A program made the translations under genes and the position numbers. Shown here in pieces: positions 1 to 8,878 of a stretch of DNA of 64,000 bases. The stretch is taken from contig CBDFJV010000007.1 in NCBI GenBank assembly GCA_965248605.1, forward strand, positions 1,736,001 through 1,800,000, in the 5' to 3' direction. This DNA comes from CAUZJF01 sp965248605. Its GTDB lineage: Bacteria; Chloroflexota; Dehalococcoidia; Lucifugimonadales; CAUZJF01. The first letter of the stretch is position 1, and every line of letters starts with the position of its first letter. The notes below the pieces were generated by a model. That model ran no database searches, was not told the DNA's origin, and worked only from the letters and a program-made list of their open reading frames with translations.

Positions 1-428
1 AGCTTCTCCAGACGCTCTCGCAGCGTGGAGGCGGGAACCCGGCCCAACCGCGACAGCTCGTCCACGGTGGTCAACGGCGCTGCGCAGAGTAGCAGGAGGG
101 CCTCCTCAAGACCCGCGCGCAGGGGAGGTAGAGCGGGGTCCGGTCTCAGACCCATCAGGTCGATGAGCAGCTGTTGCCTGGCGTTTTCAATCGCTCGGAC
201 GTTCCCGCCGACGGAGCTCAGGACGGCGGAGGGCACGGCTTGCCCCATGTGGCCCCGTTCGAGGAAGCGCCAGAGGGTGTGGCGGGACACGCCGAGGTCC
301 TCGGCTGTCTTCCTCCGTCCATGCCGCCACACGTAGGCGCGCACGTAGTCCCGGATCGCTCTCTCGAGATCCGTTTCGGGCTGTGCCGCGCCGTTTAACG
401 TGCGCCTTCTTGGCTTCGTGACAATCAA
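1..428 (-). CDS. Helix-turn-helix DNA-binding protein, 3' end outside the window
   Basis: On the minus strand an open frame without ATG runs from an in-frame stop near 490 to the window edge. The likeliest start is TTG at 428, giving a protein beginning LIVTKPRRRTLNGAAQ. About 35-50 residues in comes a helix-turn-helix pattern (KTAEDLGVSRHTLWRFLERG), followed by helical sequence and a second HTH-like stretch near the edge (TTVDELSRLGRVPASTLRERL). Two such segments suggest a DNA-binding regulator or recombinase-associated protein. The family was not recognised. The absence of an ATG makes the start uncertain, but the coherent HTH sequence over 140 codons supports real coding. Confidence 0.55.
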   Translation of the reverse strand, partial: MIVTKPRRRTLNGAAQPETDLERAIRDYVRAYVWRHGRRKTAEDLGVSRHTLWRFLERGHMGQAVPSAVLSSVGGNVRAIENARQQLLIDLMGLRPDPALPPLRAGLEEALLLLCAAPLTTVDELSRLGRVPASTLRERLEK

Positions 429-727
429 TCGACTGCTCCCGTTCGCAATGGGCCAATACTCATTGTGAACGGGAAAATCGGCGTATGTAATGCCTTACAA
501 GCCCTTGTGTAGAAGGTGGTTTTGTGGTAGGTGGCGAATGGGTGCTGGGTCTGCTCAATGCAGCCTAGGAGTGGCTGGGCATAGACCCCAGACAGTGGCC
601 CCGCGAATGAAGACGGCAAGGCTGTCCTGACGCACGCGGGACACGTTGAATCGCTGGCTACTTGCGGAGACTGGTTTGACGGTGGCCCGGCTGCCATGCG
701 CATCTAGTGATAGCAACGCAATCATGT

Positions 728-736
728 TATAATGAT
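728..736 (+). promoter_or_regulatory. Putative -10 box and operator of the toxin-antitoxin operon
   Basis: A consensus TATAAT lies at 728-733, 30 bases before the antitoxin start. No good -35 box is visible. The -10 is overlapped by a short inverted repeat, ATCAT at 721-725 and ATGAT at 732-736. Ribbon-helix-helix antitoxins commonly repress their own operon by binding such palindromes over the promoter, so this is the natural autoregulation site. The rest of the 429-762 gap holds no recognisable gene. Confidence 0.4.
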
Positions 737-762
737 GTGACATTGTAGATGGAGGCGCTTTC

Positions 763-1008
763 ATGGCCAGCATCACCGTGCGCAATCTCGAAGATGGACT
801 GAAACACCGGCTGCGAATCCGGGCAGCTGAGAACGGCCGCTCAATGGAGGAGGAAGCCCGCGACATTCTGAGAATGGCGCTCAATCACCAGCAACCAGAA
901 CAGGAGAACTTGGCGAGCGCCATTCGGGCCAGATTCGCGCCCCTCGGCGGGGTCGAACTGGAGATCCCCCCCCGTTCACCCATGCGCAAACCACCCCGGT
1001 TCGACTGA
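763..1008 (+). CDS. FitA-like ribbon-helix-helix antitoxin
   Basis: An 81-residue protein with the FitA/VapB-type N-terminus: a short beta strand (ASITVRNLEDGLKHRLRIRA) followed by two helices containing NGRSMEEEARDILR, the classic ribbon-helix-helix DNA-binding layout. The Pro/Arg-rich C-terminus (PPRSPMRKPPRFD) is the usual unstructured tail that blocks the toxin active site. It ends 10 bases before the PIN-domain toxin gene. FitA-type antitoxins neutralise a VapC/FitB RNase and repress the operon. A GGAGG ribosome site (750-754) precedes the ATG. Confidence 0.85.
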   Translation: MASITVRNLEDGLKHRLRIRAAENGRSMEEEARDILRMALNHQQPEQENLASAIRARFAPLGGVELEIPPRSPMRKPPRFD

Positions 1009-1018
1009 GGCAACTACG

Positions 1019-1441
1019 ATGATTATCCTTGACACCAACGTCGTCTCCGAACTGATGCGCCCTAGTCCCGACGCCAACGTTGTCGACTGGGTTACTGGGC
1101 ATGCGGCTCTTAACTTGTACCTCTCCACTGTCAGTGAAGCCGAATTGCGGTACGGCGTCGAGATACTGCCGACAGGAGCACGGCGAGACAGACTGCTCAA
1201 CGAGGTGGAGGGAATGCTCAGGGAGGACTTTGCTGGGCGCGTCCTTCCTTTCGATAGCGCCGCGGCCCAAGCCTACGCCGTGATAGCCGCCGCCCGCCGG
1301 GCCGCAGGGCGTCCCATCAATCATGCCGACTGCCAGATAGCGGCGATAGCCCGAAGCCGGGGAGCGTCAGTAGCGACGAGAGACATGGACGGCTTCGAGG
1401 GGAGCGGGATAGGCGTCATCAACCCGTGGGCGGATGAATGA
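1019..1441 (+). CDS. FitB/VapC-type PIN-domain toxin (ribonuclease)
   Basis: A 140-residue PIN-domain protein. The metal-binding acidic residues are visible: Asp in IILDTNVVSEL near the N-terminus, Glu in SEAELRYG in the middle, Asp in NHADCQIAAIA and Asp in TRDMDGFEG near the C-terminus. VapC/FitB toxins are Mg-dependent endoribonucleases, usually acting on tRNA or rRNA and held inactive by the upstream antitoxin. The gene ends in ATGA overlap with the restriction-modification gene at 1438, so the toxin and the large enzyme are probably translated from one mRNA. Confidence 0.88.
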   Translation: MIILDTNVVSELMRPSPDANVVDWVTGHAALNLYLSTVSEAELRYGVEILPTGARRDRLLNEVEGMLREDFAGRVLPFDSAAAQAYAVIAAARRAAGRPINHADCQIAAIARSRGASVATRDMDGFEGSGIGVINPWADE

Positions 1442-4400
1442 GCACAACGAAGCTTGTTAGCGCTGTGGAGGACTACCTCACTGACCTCCGCAAGATTCGC
1501 GCGTCTGGAGGCGGGACGGGGGAGCGTTCCTATTACCCTCCCCTGACCAACCTCCTGAACGCAGTTGGGAGCACACTCAAACCCAAGGTATTCTGTATCA
1601 GTGAGTTGGCTCAGCAAGGTGCGGGACACCCAGACATCGGTTTATATGCAGCGAAGCAGGTCCAGAAGGGCAAGCCCCGCCAAGGCCAAGTCCCCGAGTG
1701 CGGGGTGCTGGAGGTCAAGTCTGCCGATGATGATGCCTGGCTGACGGTGGGAAGCGATCAGGTCAGCAAGTACTGGAGCAAGTACCGGCTCGTTCTGGTC
1801 ACAAACACACGGGACTTCGTGCTCCTTGGCGAAGATTCTGCTGGCCAGCCCACAAAGTTGGAGACCTTCCGAATAGCAGAGTCCGTGACTGATTTCGAGT
1901 CCCGATTGCAGACGCCTCGTGCCTTCGCGAACAATGTCGGCGCTGCCTTGGGTGAGTACCTCTCCCGGGCACTTTCGCATAGGGCAACGCTTGTTGAGCC
2001 CAAGGACTTGGCCCAGCTGCTCGCATCTTATGCGAGGGACGGTCTGGGGAGAGTGGAGGCAGCTGGCGATGCACCCTCCCTCAACATCGTGCGCTCGGCA
2101 ATCGAGGAGGCGTTGGGCGTCCGATTTGAGGGCCAGCGTGGCGCTGCCTTCTTCCGCTCTACACTGGTGCAGACTCTTTTCTACGGTGTCTTCGCCGCTT
2201 GGGTGCTGTGGGCGCGCCAGACGCCACCACCCACGGGTCGCTTCGATTGGCGTATCGCCGTCTGGCACCTGCGGGCGCCCGTGCTGCGAGCACTGTTTCA
2301 GCAGCTCTCCGACCCCGGACGCTTACAGCCCCTGGGCTTGGTGGAAGTGCTGGACTGGACCTCGGCAGCCCTCGACCGAGTGGACCGAGTGGACCGAGTG
2401 GCCTTCTTCGACCGCTTCAGTGAAGGTCAAGCGGTACCTTACTTCTATGAGCCGTTCCTTGAGGCCTTCGACCCAGACCTCCGTAAGCAACTAGGTGTTT
2501 GGTACACGCCCACCGAGGTAGTGCGGTACATGGTTGCTCGCGTCGACAAGGCACTCAAAGATGACCTGGGCATAGCCGACGGGCTGGCCGCCGACAACGT
2601 CTACGTGCTCGACCCCTGCTGCGGCACCGGGGCGTACCTGGCCGAAGTCCTGCGTCGAATCGCTTTGAACCTTGAAAGCCGCGGTCTGGGCGCCCTCACT
2701 GGCTCGCGGGTGAAGAAGGCCGCCATGGAGCGGGTGTTCGGTTTCGAGATTATGCCCGCTCCCTTTGTGGTAGCTCATTTGCAGGTCGGAATCACCATGC
2801 AGGCCTTGGACGCATCCCTGTCGGAGGACGGGACTGAGCGAGCGGGTGTCTTCCTTACCAACGCCCTGACTGGTTGGGAGCCGACTGTACAGAAGCCGCT
2901 TCCGTTTCCTGAGCTGGAGGAAGAGCGTGACCGTGCTGAGAGGGTGAAGCAGGAGACGCCGGTTCTCGTAATCCTCGGCAATCCTCCTTACAACGGCTTC
3001 GCGGGCATGGCGGTGGATGAGGAGCGAGGGCTATCAGAAGCCTATCGCAAGACCAAACAGGTGCGGAAGCCCGAAGGACAGGGGCTCAACGACCTCTATG
3101 TCCGGTTCTTCCGCATGGCCGAACGTCGCATCGCCGAGAAGACCGGCCAAGGCGTTGTCTGCTTCATCTCAAACTACTCATGGCTGGACGGTCTGTCATT
3201 CACTGGCATGAGGGAGCGGTACCTAGAGGCATTCGACGTAATCAGGGTTGATTCTCTCAATGGCGACAAGTACAGGACGGGCAAGACCACTCCAGACGGC
3301 ACACCAGATCCGAGCATCTTCTCCACGCCAGGCGACCCTGTCGGAATCCAGGTTGGCACCGCAATCACGACGCTGGTACGCAAGACTGACCACGCGCCGA
3401 CTGAGACGGTCGGCGTTCGCCACCTTTGGGGTCAAACGAAACGCGAGCAACTGATCGCGACAGCGGAGGCCGAGCCGGGAGTTCTGTACGGTGCCGTGTC
3501 ACCCATCCTGCCCCTAGGCCTGCCTTTCGCACAGACCGCGGTAAGTGATGGCTGGCACGACTGGCCCTCCCTGCCGGACCTATTCCCGGTCTCGTTTCCT
3601 GGGGTAAAGACCAGCCGTGACAGCTTCTTGGTCGATGTCGACCCCGACCGTCTAAAGGCACGGGTCTCTGAATATCTCAACGCTGACCTTGGCCACGAAG
3701 AGGTCACACGACGTCATCCATCCGTCATGGACTCTACGGCGCGATTCGATGCTGTTGCTGTGCGCGGCGCACTGCTCAAGCGCGGCGGCCCGGACGAAGC
3801 GGGATTCGTCCGCTACGCCTACCGGCCGTTCGATACGCGGTGGCTTTACTGGGAAGCGGAAACGAAGCTGCTTGACGAGAAGCGAGCCGATTACAAGGCG
3901 CATGTGTTCGATGGAAACCTTTGGCTGGTTCTACAAAACAAAGCGCGGCCACACCTATCGCCGCCATATTTGATTTCGGACATCGGCGACCTAAATCAAA
4001 TGAACAGCGGAGTGTACTGTATCCCAGCTCTCCTTCGTGAGGAAGGATTGGGAATCAATGAGGGAGAGCTAAAGAGCCGACCCAACCTCTCAATCGCAGC
4101 ACAAACCTACCTCGATGTGCTGGGAAAGAGCGAGACAGATCTCTTCTATCACGTCCTGGCGATTCTGCACACACCGGCATACCAGGAGGCCAACGCGGGA
4201 GCGCTACGAGCTGAAGGGCCGCGCATCCCACTCCCCGGCTGGCCTGAAGGCGAGTCCCCAGGTGCCGCGGTAGAGCTTGCGGCTTCCGCCGAGCGGGGCC
4301 GAGAGTTGGCGCAACTCCTCGATTCAGATACACCTGTCCCTGGAGTCACCAAGGGAGCTCTCCGTCCTGAGGTCGCAGCCATCGCAGTTCCCGCCACCGC

Positions 4401-4788
4401 CGGTGGCCACAATATGTCTGGCGAAGACTTTTCGGTGACGGCGGGCTGGGGGCACTTTGGGACGGGTGACGCCGTAATGCCGGGTCAAGGCAGAGTCGAG
4501 GAGCGCCCCTTCACGGCGACTGAATCAGCCTCGTTGGGCGACCTCATAGGAATACTAGGCGAGACCACCTTCGACATATACCTGAACGACCATGCCTACT
4601 GGCGCAACGTGCCCGCCGCCGTTTGGAGCTACAAGCTCGGCGGCTACCAGGTCCTCAAAAAGTGGCTGTCGTATCGTGAGCGCAAGATCGTCGACCGCGC
4701 ACTCCTGCCCGAAGAGGTACAGCACTTCACGGATACAGCGAGAAGGATTGCGGCGATACTGGTTGCAACTAACGCAGATGCCAAATGA
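1438..4788 (+). CDS. Type ISP-like single-chain restriction-modification enzyme
   Basis: A 1116-residue protein. Residues about 1-180 form a nuclease-like domain with HPDIGLY (about 64-70) and GVLEVKSAD (about 88-96), a PD-(D/E)xK pattern. From about 330 comes a gamma-type adenine N6-methyltransferase: AdoMet motif LDPCCGTGAYL (about 391) and catalytic motif GNPPY (about 513-517). The remainder is target-recognition sequence ending in a C-terminal segment (NDHAYWRNVPAAVWSYKLGG, then YRERKIVDRAL) typical of type ISP specificity domains. The helicase found in LlaGI-type ISP enzymes between nuclease and methylase is absent, so it may behave like a type IIG enzyme. A three-fold 9-bp repeat near 2380-2410 encodes DRVDRVDRV. 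It overlaps its neighbours on both sides by four bases. Confidence 0.85.
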   Translation: MSTTKLVSAVEDYLTDLRKIRASGGGTGERSYYPPLTNLLNAVGSTLKPKVFCISELAQQGAGHPDIGLYAAKQVQKGKPRQGQVPECGVLEVKSADDDAWLTVGSDQVSKYWSKYRLVLVTNTRDFVLLGEDSAGQPTKLETFRIAESVTDFESRLQTPRAFANNVGAALGEYLSRALSHRATLVEPKDLAQLLASYARDGLGRVEAAGDAPSLNIVRSAIEEALGVRFEGQRGAAFFRSTLVQTLFYGVFAAWVLWARQTPPPTGRFDWRIAVWHLRAPVLRALFQQLSDPGRLQPLGLVEVLDWTSAALDRVDRVDRVAFFDRFSEGQAVPYFYEPFLEAFDPDLRKQLGVWYTPTEVVRYMVARVDKALKDDLGIADGLAADNVYVLDPCCGTGAYLAEVLRRIALNLESRGLGALTGSRVKKAAMERVFGFEIMPAPFVVAHLQVGITMQALDASLSEDGTERAGVFLTNALTGWEPTVQKPLPFPELEEERDRAERVKQETPVLVILGNPPYNGFAGMAVDEERGLSEAYRKTKQVRKPEGQGLNDLYVRFFRMAERRIAEKTGQGVVCFISNYSWLDGLSFTGMRERYLEAFDVIRVDSLNGDKYRTGKTTPDGTPDPSIFSTPGDPVGIQVGTAITTLVRKTDHAPTETVGVRHLWGQTKREQLIATAEAEPGVLYGAVSPILPLGLPFAQTAVSDGWHDWPSLPDLFPVSFPGVKTSRDSFLVDVDPDRLKARVSEYLNADLGHEEVTRRHPSVMDSTARFDAVAVRGALLKRGGPDEAGFVRYAYRPFDTRWLYWEAETKLLDEKRADYKAHVFDGNLWLVLQNKARPHLSPPYLISDIGDLNQMNSGVYCIPALLREEGLGINEGELKSRPNLSIAAQTYLDVLGKSETDLFYHVLAILHTPAYQEANAGALRAEGPRIPLPGWPEGESPGAAVELAASAERGRELAQLLDSDTPVPGVTKGALRPEVAAIAVPATAGGHNMSGEDFSVTAGWGHFGTGDAVMPGQGRVEERPFTATESASLGDLIGILGETTFDIYLNDHAYWRNVPAAVWSYKLGGYQVLKKWLSYRERKIVDRALLPEEVQHFTDTARRIAAILVATNADAK

Positions 4789-5383
4789 GGTGGTTTAAGT
4801 CCCGTTCAGAAGGCTTCTGGTGGGTGCTTTCAGCAATTGCCGTATCCGTTGTTGGGTTCATCTTGTTGTACGTGGGCTGGGAGTGGCTGCGCTCTGAATC
4901 CCAAGAATCTCGAGGCACAACGATTCGCAACGCCTTCCTCATCATCGGTGGTCTTGTCGCTGTATTGCTCGCTATTTGGCGAAGCAGGGTGTCAGAGAGG
5001 CAGACTCAGATCGCCACCGAACAAGCCAAAACGGCACTCAAGACGCTACCCTTTGGCAAGCAGACCTGTCCCGTGCGATCTTAGTATCGACGGTTCTTGA
5101 TGGCGCGCTACTCACGCATGGCACGAACCTGTCTGGAGCGCACCTTCAAATGGCGAGCTTATCCGGTGCGGACCTATCCAGGGCAAACGTATCCGGGGCT
5201 GACTTTGGCCTTGTGTATAGAGATGGGAGGAACATACTTGGTCCGGCTAGGGGTCTCACTCAGGCTCAAATGGATATGGCCTATGCCGATCCAGCCAACC
5301 CGCCCAAGCTACAAGGTGTCGTTGACGCTGAGACAGGCGAGCCAGTAGTTTGGCGAGGCAAGCCACTCCACAGCGATGCTTAG
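4785..5383 (+). pseudogene. Membrane protein with pentapeptide repeats, frameshifted
   Basis: The 5' frame (4785-5084) encodes two membrane segments (FWWVLSAIAVSVVGFILLYV and AFLIIGGLVAVLLAIW) followed by a helix (ERQTQIATEQAKTAL). The continuation lies in another frame (open 4976-5383), where pentapeptide repeats appear: ADLSRAILVSTVLDGALL, then GADLSRANVSGADFG. Chloroflexota and cyanobacterial proteins of this type carry two membrane helices, a linker and then the repeats in one chain. Here the frames switch near 5030-5060 and the linker is very short, suggesting an internal deletion plus frameshift. The start overlaps the stop of the restriction enzyme (ATGA), so it was once co-expressed with it. 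Confidence 0.6.
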
Positions 5384-5596
5384 CTGGCCTCTGAGGATTA
5401 AAGGGAACGTGTCTCATGGACATGCGGTTACTATGCCGTGGCGACTTGACCGCCTGGTCAAAGGTCAGTCTGACGGCGTGATTCAGCAAGGAGAGAGCGT
5501 TGGAAGAGCGCTGGGGCTGTCAGCCAATTGGCCAGAAAAGTGAAAGATAGTGATTCAATTGTCTCAGCACGGTAGGAAAGCTGCTAAGGAGTTGAC

Positions 5597-7510
5597 GTGA
5601 AGATTAGCACCATCTTGGACCAGATCGATGACGGGGCCATTGCCCTTCCTGTCTTTCAACGAGGGTACGTCTGGAACAGGGACCAGGTTAGGGAGTTGAT
5701 GGAGTCGCTCTATCGTAGGCACCCGGTCGGCAGCCTGCTTACATGGGTAACCAGGACGGAGAATGTCAACTCTCGCGGCGACTCTCCGCTCCAGCCGGGA
5801 TACGTTAAACTCCTGCTGGATGGTCAGCAGCGCATAACAACCCTCTACGGCATTATCCGGGGCAAGGGTCCCCCATTCTTCGAGGGAACCATAGACACCT
5901 TCACTGGCCTGCATTTCAACATGGAAACGGAAAACTTCCAGTTCTACGCTCCCGTTCGGATGAGTCAGGAACAGGGTTGGATCAGCGTCACGGAATTGAT
6001 GGATCGGGGTATCGGGGGGTTCATTGGCCAGATTCAGGAAAACCCGGTTCTCGCGCACAACGTCGCCACGTACATAGACCGGCTGAATAGGATCCACACG
6101 ATTAGAGATGTGGACCTGCACGTGGAGGACGTCACAGGAGAAGAGAAAACTGTTGATTTGGTGGTGGACATCTTCAACCGCGTCAACAGCGGCGGCACGA
6201 AGCTCTCCAAGGGAGACCTAGCACTTGCTAAGATTTGCGCCGGTTGGCCAGAGGCCCGGGCAGAAATGAACTTCCGGCTGGAGCGATGGAAGGGCGCGGG
6301 GTTCCATTTCAAGCTGGAATGGCTTCTTCGGTGTGTCAACAGCTTGACGGCCCCCTCTGGCCCGGCAAAGATCAGCAAGCGTGTTATGGACGGCACGGAA
6401 GTCGTGTGGAGCGTGACCAGGTCGACCGCTGTGGCAGTTCCGACTGCCAGGAGCACCACGACTCCGCCCCAGACGCTGGTTGAGGCGGAATACAGCATAG
6501 GCGAGCTGGCCATGTGGTATGAGAGGTTAGGTGACGTGATCTGGGGTATCAGAGGTATTGCCTGGACTGACCTGAACGAAACGGCGAACCGCATCGACAT
6601 CGGCCTTTATCCACGACGCGGGACTCGTGGTGAATTGGAGGCAGTCTTGACGGCACTCGATATCCCCCGCGAGGCCATTGTGATCGAAGATGGATGCGAG
6701 GGCGTTAGCCAATGGCCTCATGAGGTCGGGAAATCTTTCGAGGAAGCTTCCCTTCGAGCCTTCGATTACTCTCTGGAGGCAGTATCTCGGGTCACCTACG
6801 GAGAGACAGTGCGGATGAAACTGACTATACAGAACGCCACCGATGAACCGGTGGCCTTTGTTCTCGGCGGGAGGCCCCCGTATGATTTTGTTGTGACGAC
6901 GCCTGGAGGTGAAGGGGTCTGGTTCTGGATGTGCGGCAAGATCACCAATAGCGTACGGGATGGCAAGACCCTAGAACCTGGAGAGAAGCTGGAATTGGTT
7001 GGCGAGTGGGAGCAGGTGGACAACCGAGGAGAGCCCGTTCCTCCTGGTACCTACGTAGTGCGTGGTGTCTTGACGTTGGGCCAGACTGATTTGGGGCCAC
7101 CTGATGAGGTGCTTGTAACGGAGACCCACGAGCTGCAAGTGCAGATACCCACAACTTCGGATAGCCCGTCCCCCACTGCAACACCGACACCCGCGCCAAT
7201 GCCTACGCCAGGGCAGGACCACCTTGAGGGACCGCCAGAGGGACCAGGTGTAGAAATTGGGACAGGCTACCCATACACGTTGTACGTCCACTGCGGTATC
7301 CGCGACGCTCACTTTGATGGGCGACTCTGGATGGCCGATCCCATGCTGAGCGACGGTAGCGGCAATCCGCCGCTGGATTGGGCTCCTGGCGATAGTGAGG
7401 GCATCATGGAGCTGGTCGACGACGACCTGGCAGTATTCACGGCAGAAAGCGGCCGAACCATTCAGTTCAAACCCTGGCCCTTGGATGTCGAATGGAGACC
7501 GTGCGCCTAG
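5597..7510 (+). CDS. Chimera of GmrSD-type DUF262 domain and a secreted BsuPI-like domain
   Basis: Residues 1 to about 245 are a DUF262 (GmrS/ParB-like nuclease) N-terminal domain: FQRGYVWNRDQVRELMESL, the DGQQRITTLYG motif near residue 75 and FNRVNSGGTKLSKGDLALA near 193. DUF262 proteins use nucleotide hydrolysis to cleave modified phage DNA and normally continue with more helical sequence. After LLRCVNSLTAPSG the chain switches to sequence like an extracytoplasmic protein: low-complexity Thr/Pro, a domain of unknown type, a beta domain resembling BsuPI-type inhibitors (VRMKLTIQNATDEPVAFVLG, about 405-425), a Thr/Pro linker and a C-terminal domain (YPYTLYVHCGIRDAHFDG). There is no signal peptide. 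The best explanation is a deletion or recombination that joined two genes in frame; function is doubtful. Confidence 0.65.
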   Translation: MKISTILDQIDDGAIALPVFQRGYVWNRDQVRELMESLYRRHPVGSLLTWVTRTENVNSRGDSPLQPGYVKLLLDGQQRITTLYGIIRGKGPPFFEGTIDTFTGLHFNMETENFQFYAPVRMSQEQGWISVTELMDRGIGGFIGQIQENPVLAHNVATYIDRLNRIHTIRDVDLHVEDVTGEEKTVDLVVDIFNRVNSGGTKLSKGDLALAKICAGWPEARAEMNFRLERWKGAGFHFKLEWLLRCVNSLTAPSGPAKISKRVMDGTEVVWSVTRSTAVAVPTARSTTTPPQTLVEAEYSIGELAMWYERLGDVIWGIRGIAWTDLNETANRIDIGLYPRRGTRGELEAVLTALDIPREAIVIEDGCEGVSQWPHEVGKSFEEASLRAFDYSLEAVSRVTYGETVRMKLTIQNATDEPVAFVLGGRPPYDFVVTTPGGEGVWFWMCGKITNSVRDGKTLEPGEKLELVGEWEQVDNRGEPVPPGTYVVRGVLTLGQTDLGPPDEVLVTETHELQVQIPTTSDSPSPTATPTPAPMPTPGQDHLEGPPEGPGVEIGTGYPYTLYVHCGIRDAHFDGRLWMADPMLSDGSGNPPLDWAPGDSEGIMELVDDDLAVFTAESGRTIQFKPWPLDVEWRPCA

Positions 7511-7530
7511 CGCATCGTGGAAGTAGGATC

Positions 7531-7674
7531 ATGTCATCCCTGATCCCCAGCATCCTTGGGTTAGCGGTGCTTGTACTGGCCGCTTCTTCTGCCCAAGGGC
7601 TATCAATGCCTCATAACCTGTGGTACGACTATTGGGGACAGGTCAAAGTGACGGACCGACTGGCTTGTAGATGA
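7531..7674 (+). CDS. Small exported hypothetical protein
   Basis: A 47-residue frame starting at ATG 7531, just after an AGGATC sequence, with a hydrophobic N-terminal helix (LIPSILGLAVLVLAASSAQG) resembling a signal peptide and then SMPHNLWYDYWGQVKV. Its stop overlaps the next start as ATGA, which suggests translational coupling. It could equally be the surviving 5' end of a longer exported protein. No family was recognised. Confidence 0.3.
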   Translation: MSSLIPSILGLAVLVLAASSAQGLSMPHNLWYDYWGQVKVTDRLACR

Positions 7675-8393
7675 GTGAATTGAAGAATCAGAAGCGCGGG
7701 ACTCGAGCGGCGGTGATTGGTAGCGCTGCCGGCCTCATTCCCGCTATCACGCTGGCCTTCTACTGGTTCTTGTCACAGGAACCCCATGTCGCCGCTCAAC
7801 GTGTGGGATATGTAGCGTGGGGTCTACTCCTCCTCTCGCCGTATGTGCTGGCGCTCGTTGCCTCTAGGGTGCGAGAACCTGGTGTACGCGGTGGATTGCT
7901 TCTGGGTGTGGGTCTACTGTCGTTAGTCGGAAGCTTCTCAACCTTCTCATCGATCGCTTTCATTTTTCTGCCTGCGACATTCGTTATTTGGTTCGCCGCT
8001 GTCAGAAGTCTGACTGTCGCGAGGCGCCCGTTGGCGACTGTGGCACCTGCCACTGTTGCAGGGCTGTTGATCGCTGCGATTGTGGGATTCGGCTTCTTTT
8101 CCCTGTTGTGGATGCAGAGCCAGGACCCGGAGGTTCGCTGTTGGGTGCTGACTCAAGGCCCCGACAGACACTCCACGTGGGAGTCACTCCCCAATGTTGG
8201 AGAACAAGGGACCATTAGCGTTGGACCCATAACGGGTGGCGAACGGTCAACATGCATCAGCGGCATCATCACTAATTCCGAGGCCGCGATGAGCATAGGT
8301 GCGGTTGCCATAGCTATTCTGGGTATGGTGATGGTATCGATGTGGTCAGGACGTGTAGGGCGGCCCATCTACGGGGACTCCCGGCGGCATTAG
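7671..8393 (+). CDS. Polytopic membrane protein of unknown function
   Basis: A 240-residue protein with about six hydrophobic segments, for example GLIPAITLAFYWFL, YVAWGLLLLSPYVLALVA, GGLLLGVGLLSLVGSF, IAFIFLPATFVIWFAA, VAGLLIAAIVGFGFFSLLW and AAMSIGAVAIAILGMVMVSM. A soluble loop of about 50 residues with two Cys sits between the last two segments. No catalytic motif was seen. Translation is probably coupled to the small upstream frame. Confidence 0.6.
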   Translation: MSELKNQKRGTRAAVIGSAAGLIPAITLAFYWFLSQEPHVAAQRVGYVAWGLLLLSPYVLALVASRVREPGVRGGLLLGVGLLSLVGSFSTFSSIAFIFLPATFVIWFAAVRSLTVARRPLATVAPATVAGLLIAAIVGFGFFSLLWMQSQDPEVRCWVLTQGPDRHSTWESLPNVGEQGTISVGPITGGERSTCISGIITNSEAAMSIGAVAIAILGMVMVSMWSGRVGRPIYGDSRRH

Positions 8394-8531
8394 CAATTTC
8401 GCTCCAGGTGATCGCAGGCGTTTCTTCGACTGCGTACCCCCACAATTTGAACGCCGATTCGAAACCGGCGCTGCCTACCGTCAAGCTAGAGTCGACCATG
8501 TCCTTGTCAACCTGACCTGTTTGAACTGATT

Positions 8532-8648
8532 GTGGCATTCTTCCCATCGGGATACGATTCAGAGGGCAAGAAGCAACTCGAAGATGGTTCTGTCTACCGT
8601 CAACTTAGGCCCACCAAACTGGACAAAATCAAGAACCTTTACGCTTAG
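8532..8648 (+). pseudogene. Possible C-terminal coding remnant
   Basis: The 485-base gap after 8393 holds no complete gene. One 38-codon frame opening at GTG 8532 and closing at TAG 8648 reads like the end of a protein (VAFFPSGYDSEGKKQLEDG, ending KLDKIKNLYA). The family was not recognised and it may be chance. Nothing else was seen in 8394-8878. Confidence 0.2.
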
Positions 8649-8878
8649 ATTCAGGATTGCCTTCGATTGAATTCCCCAGCGCCCCGGCCTTGTCGTCGTT
8701 GTTCAGAGAGGTCGTTTCTTATTCGCCATCGTGCAGACACAAGGATAGGCTGGAGTTCGACTAGCCGTCCGCGGCGACCACGTACTCAGGTGTTACCGTA
8801 GCTCGTCGCCTAGGCTCCGGACTTCTGTTGCGAGTTCCCGGGGCTGTGTGCAAGGGGTTAGTCTCCCTGGGACCTGAG

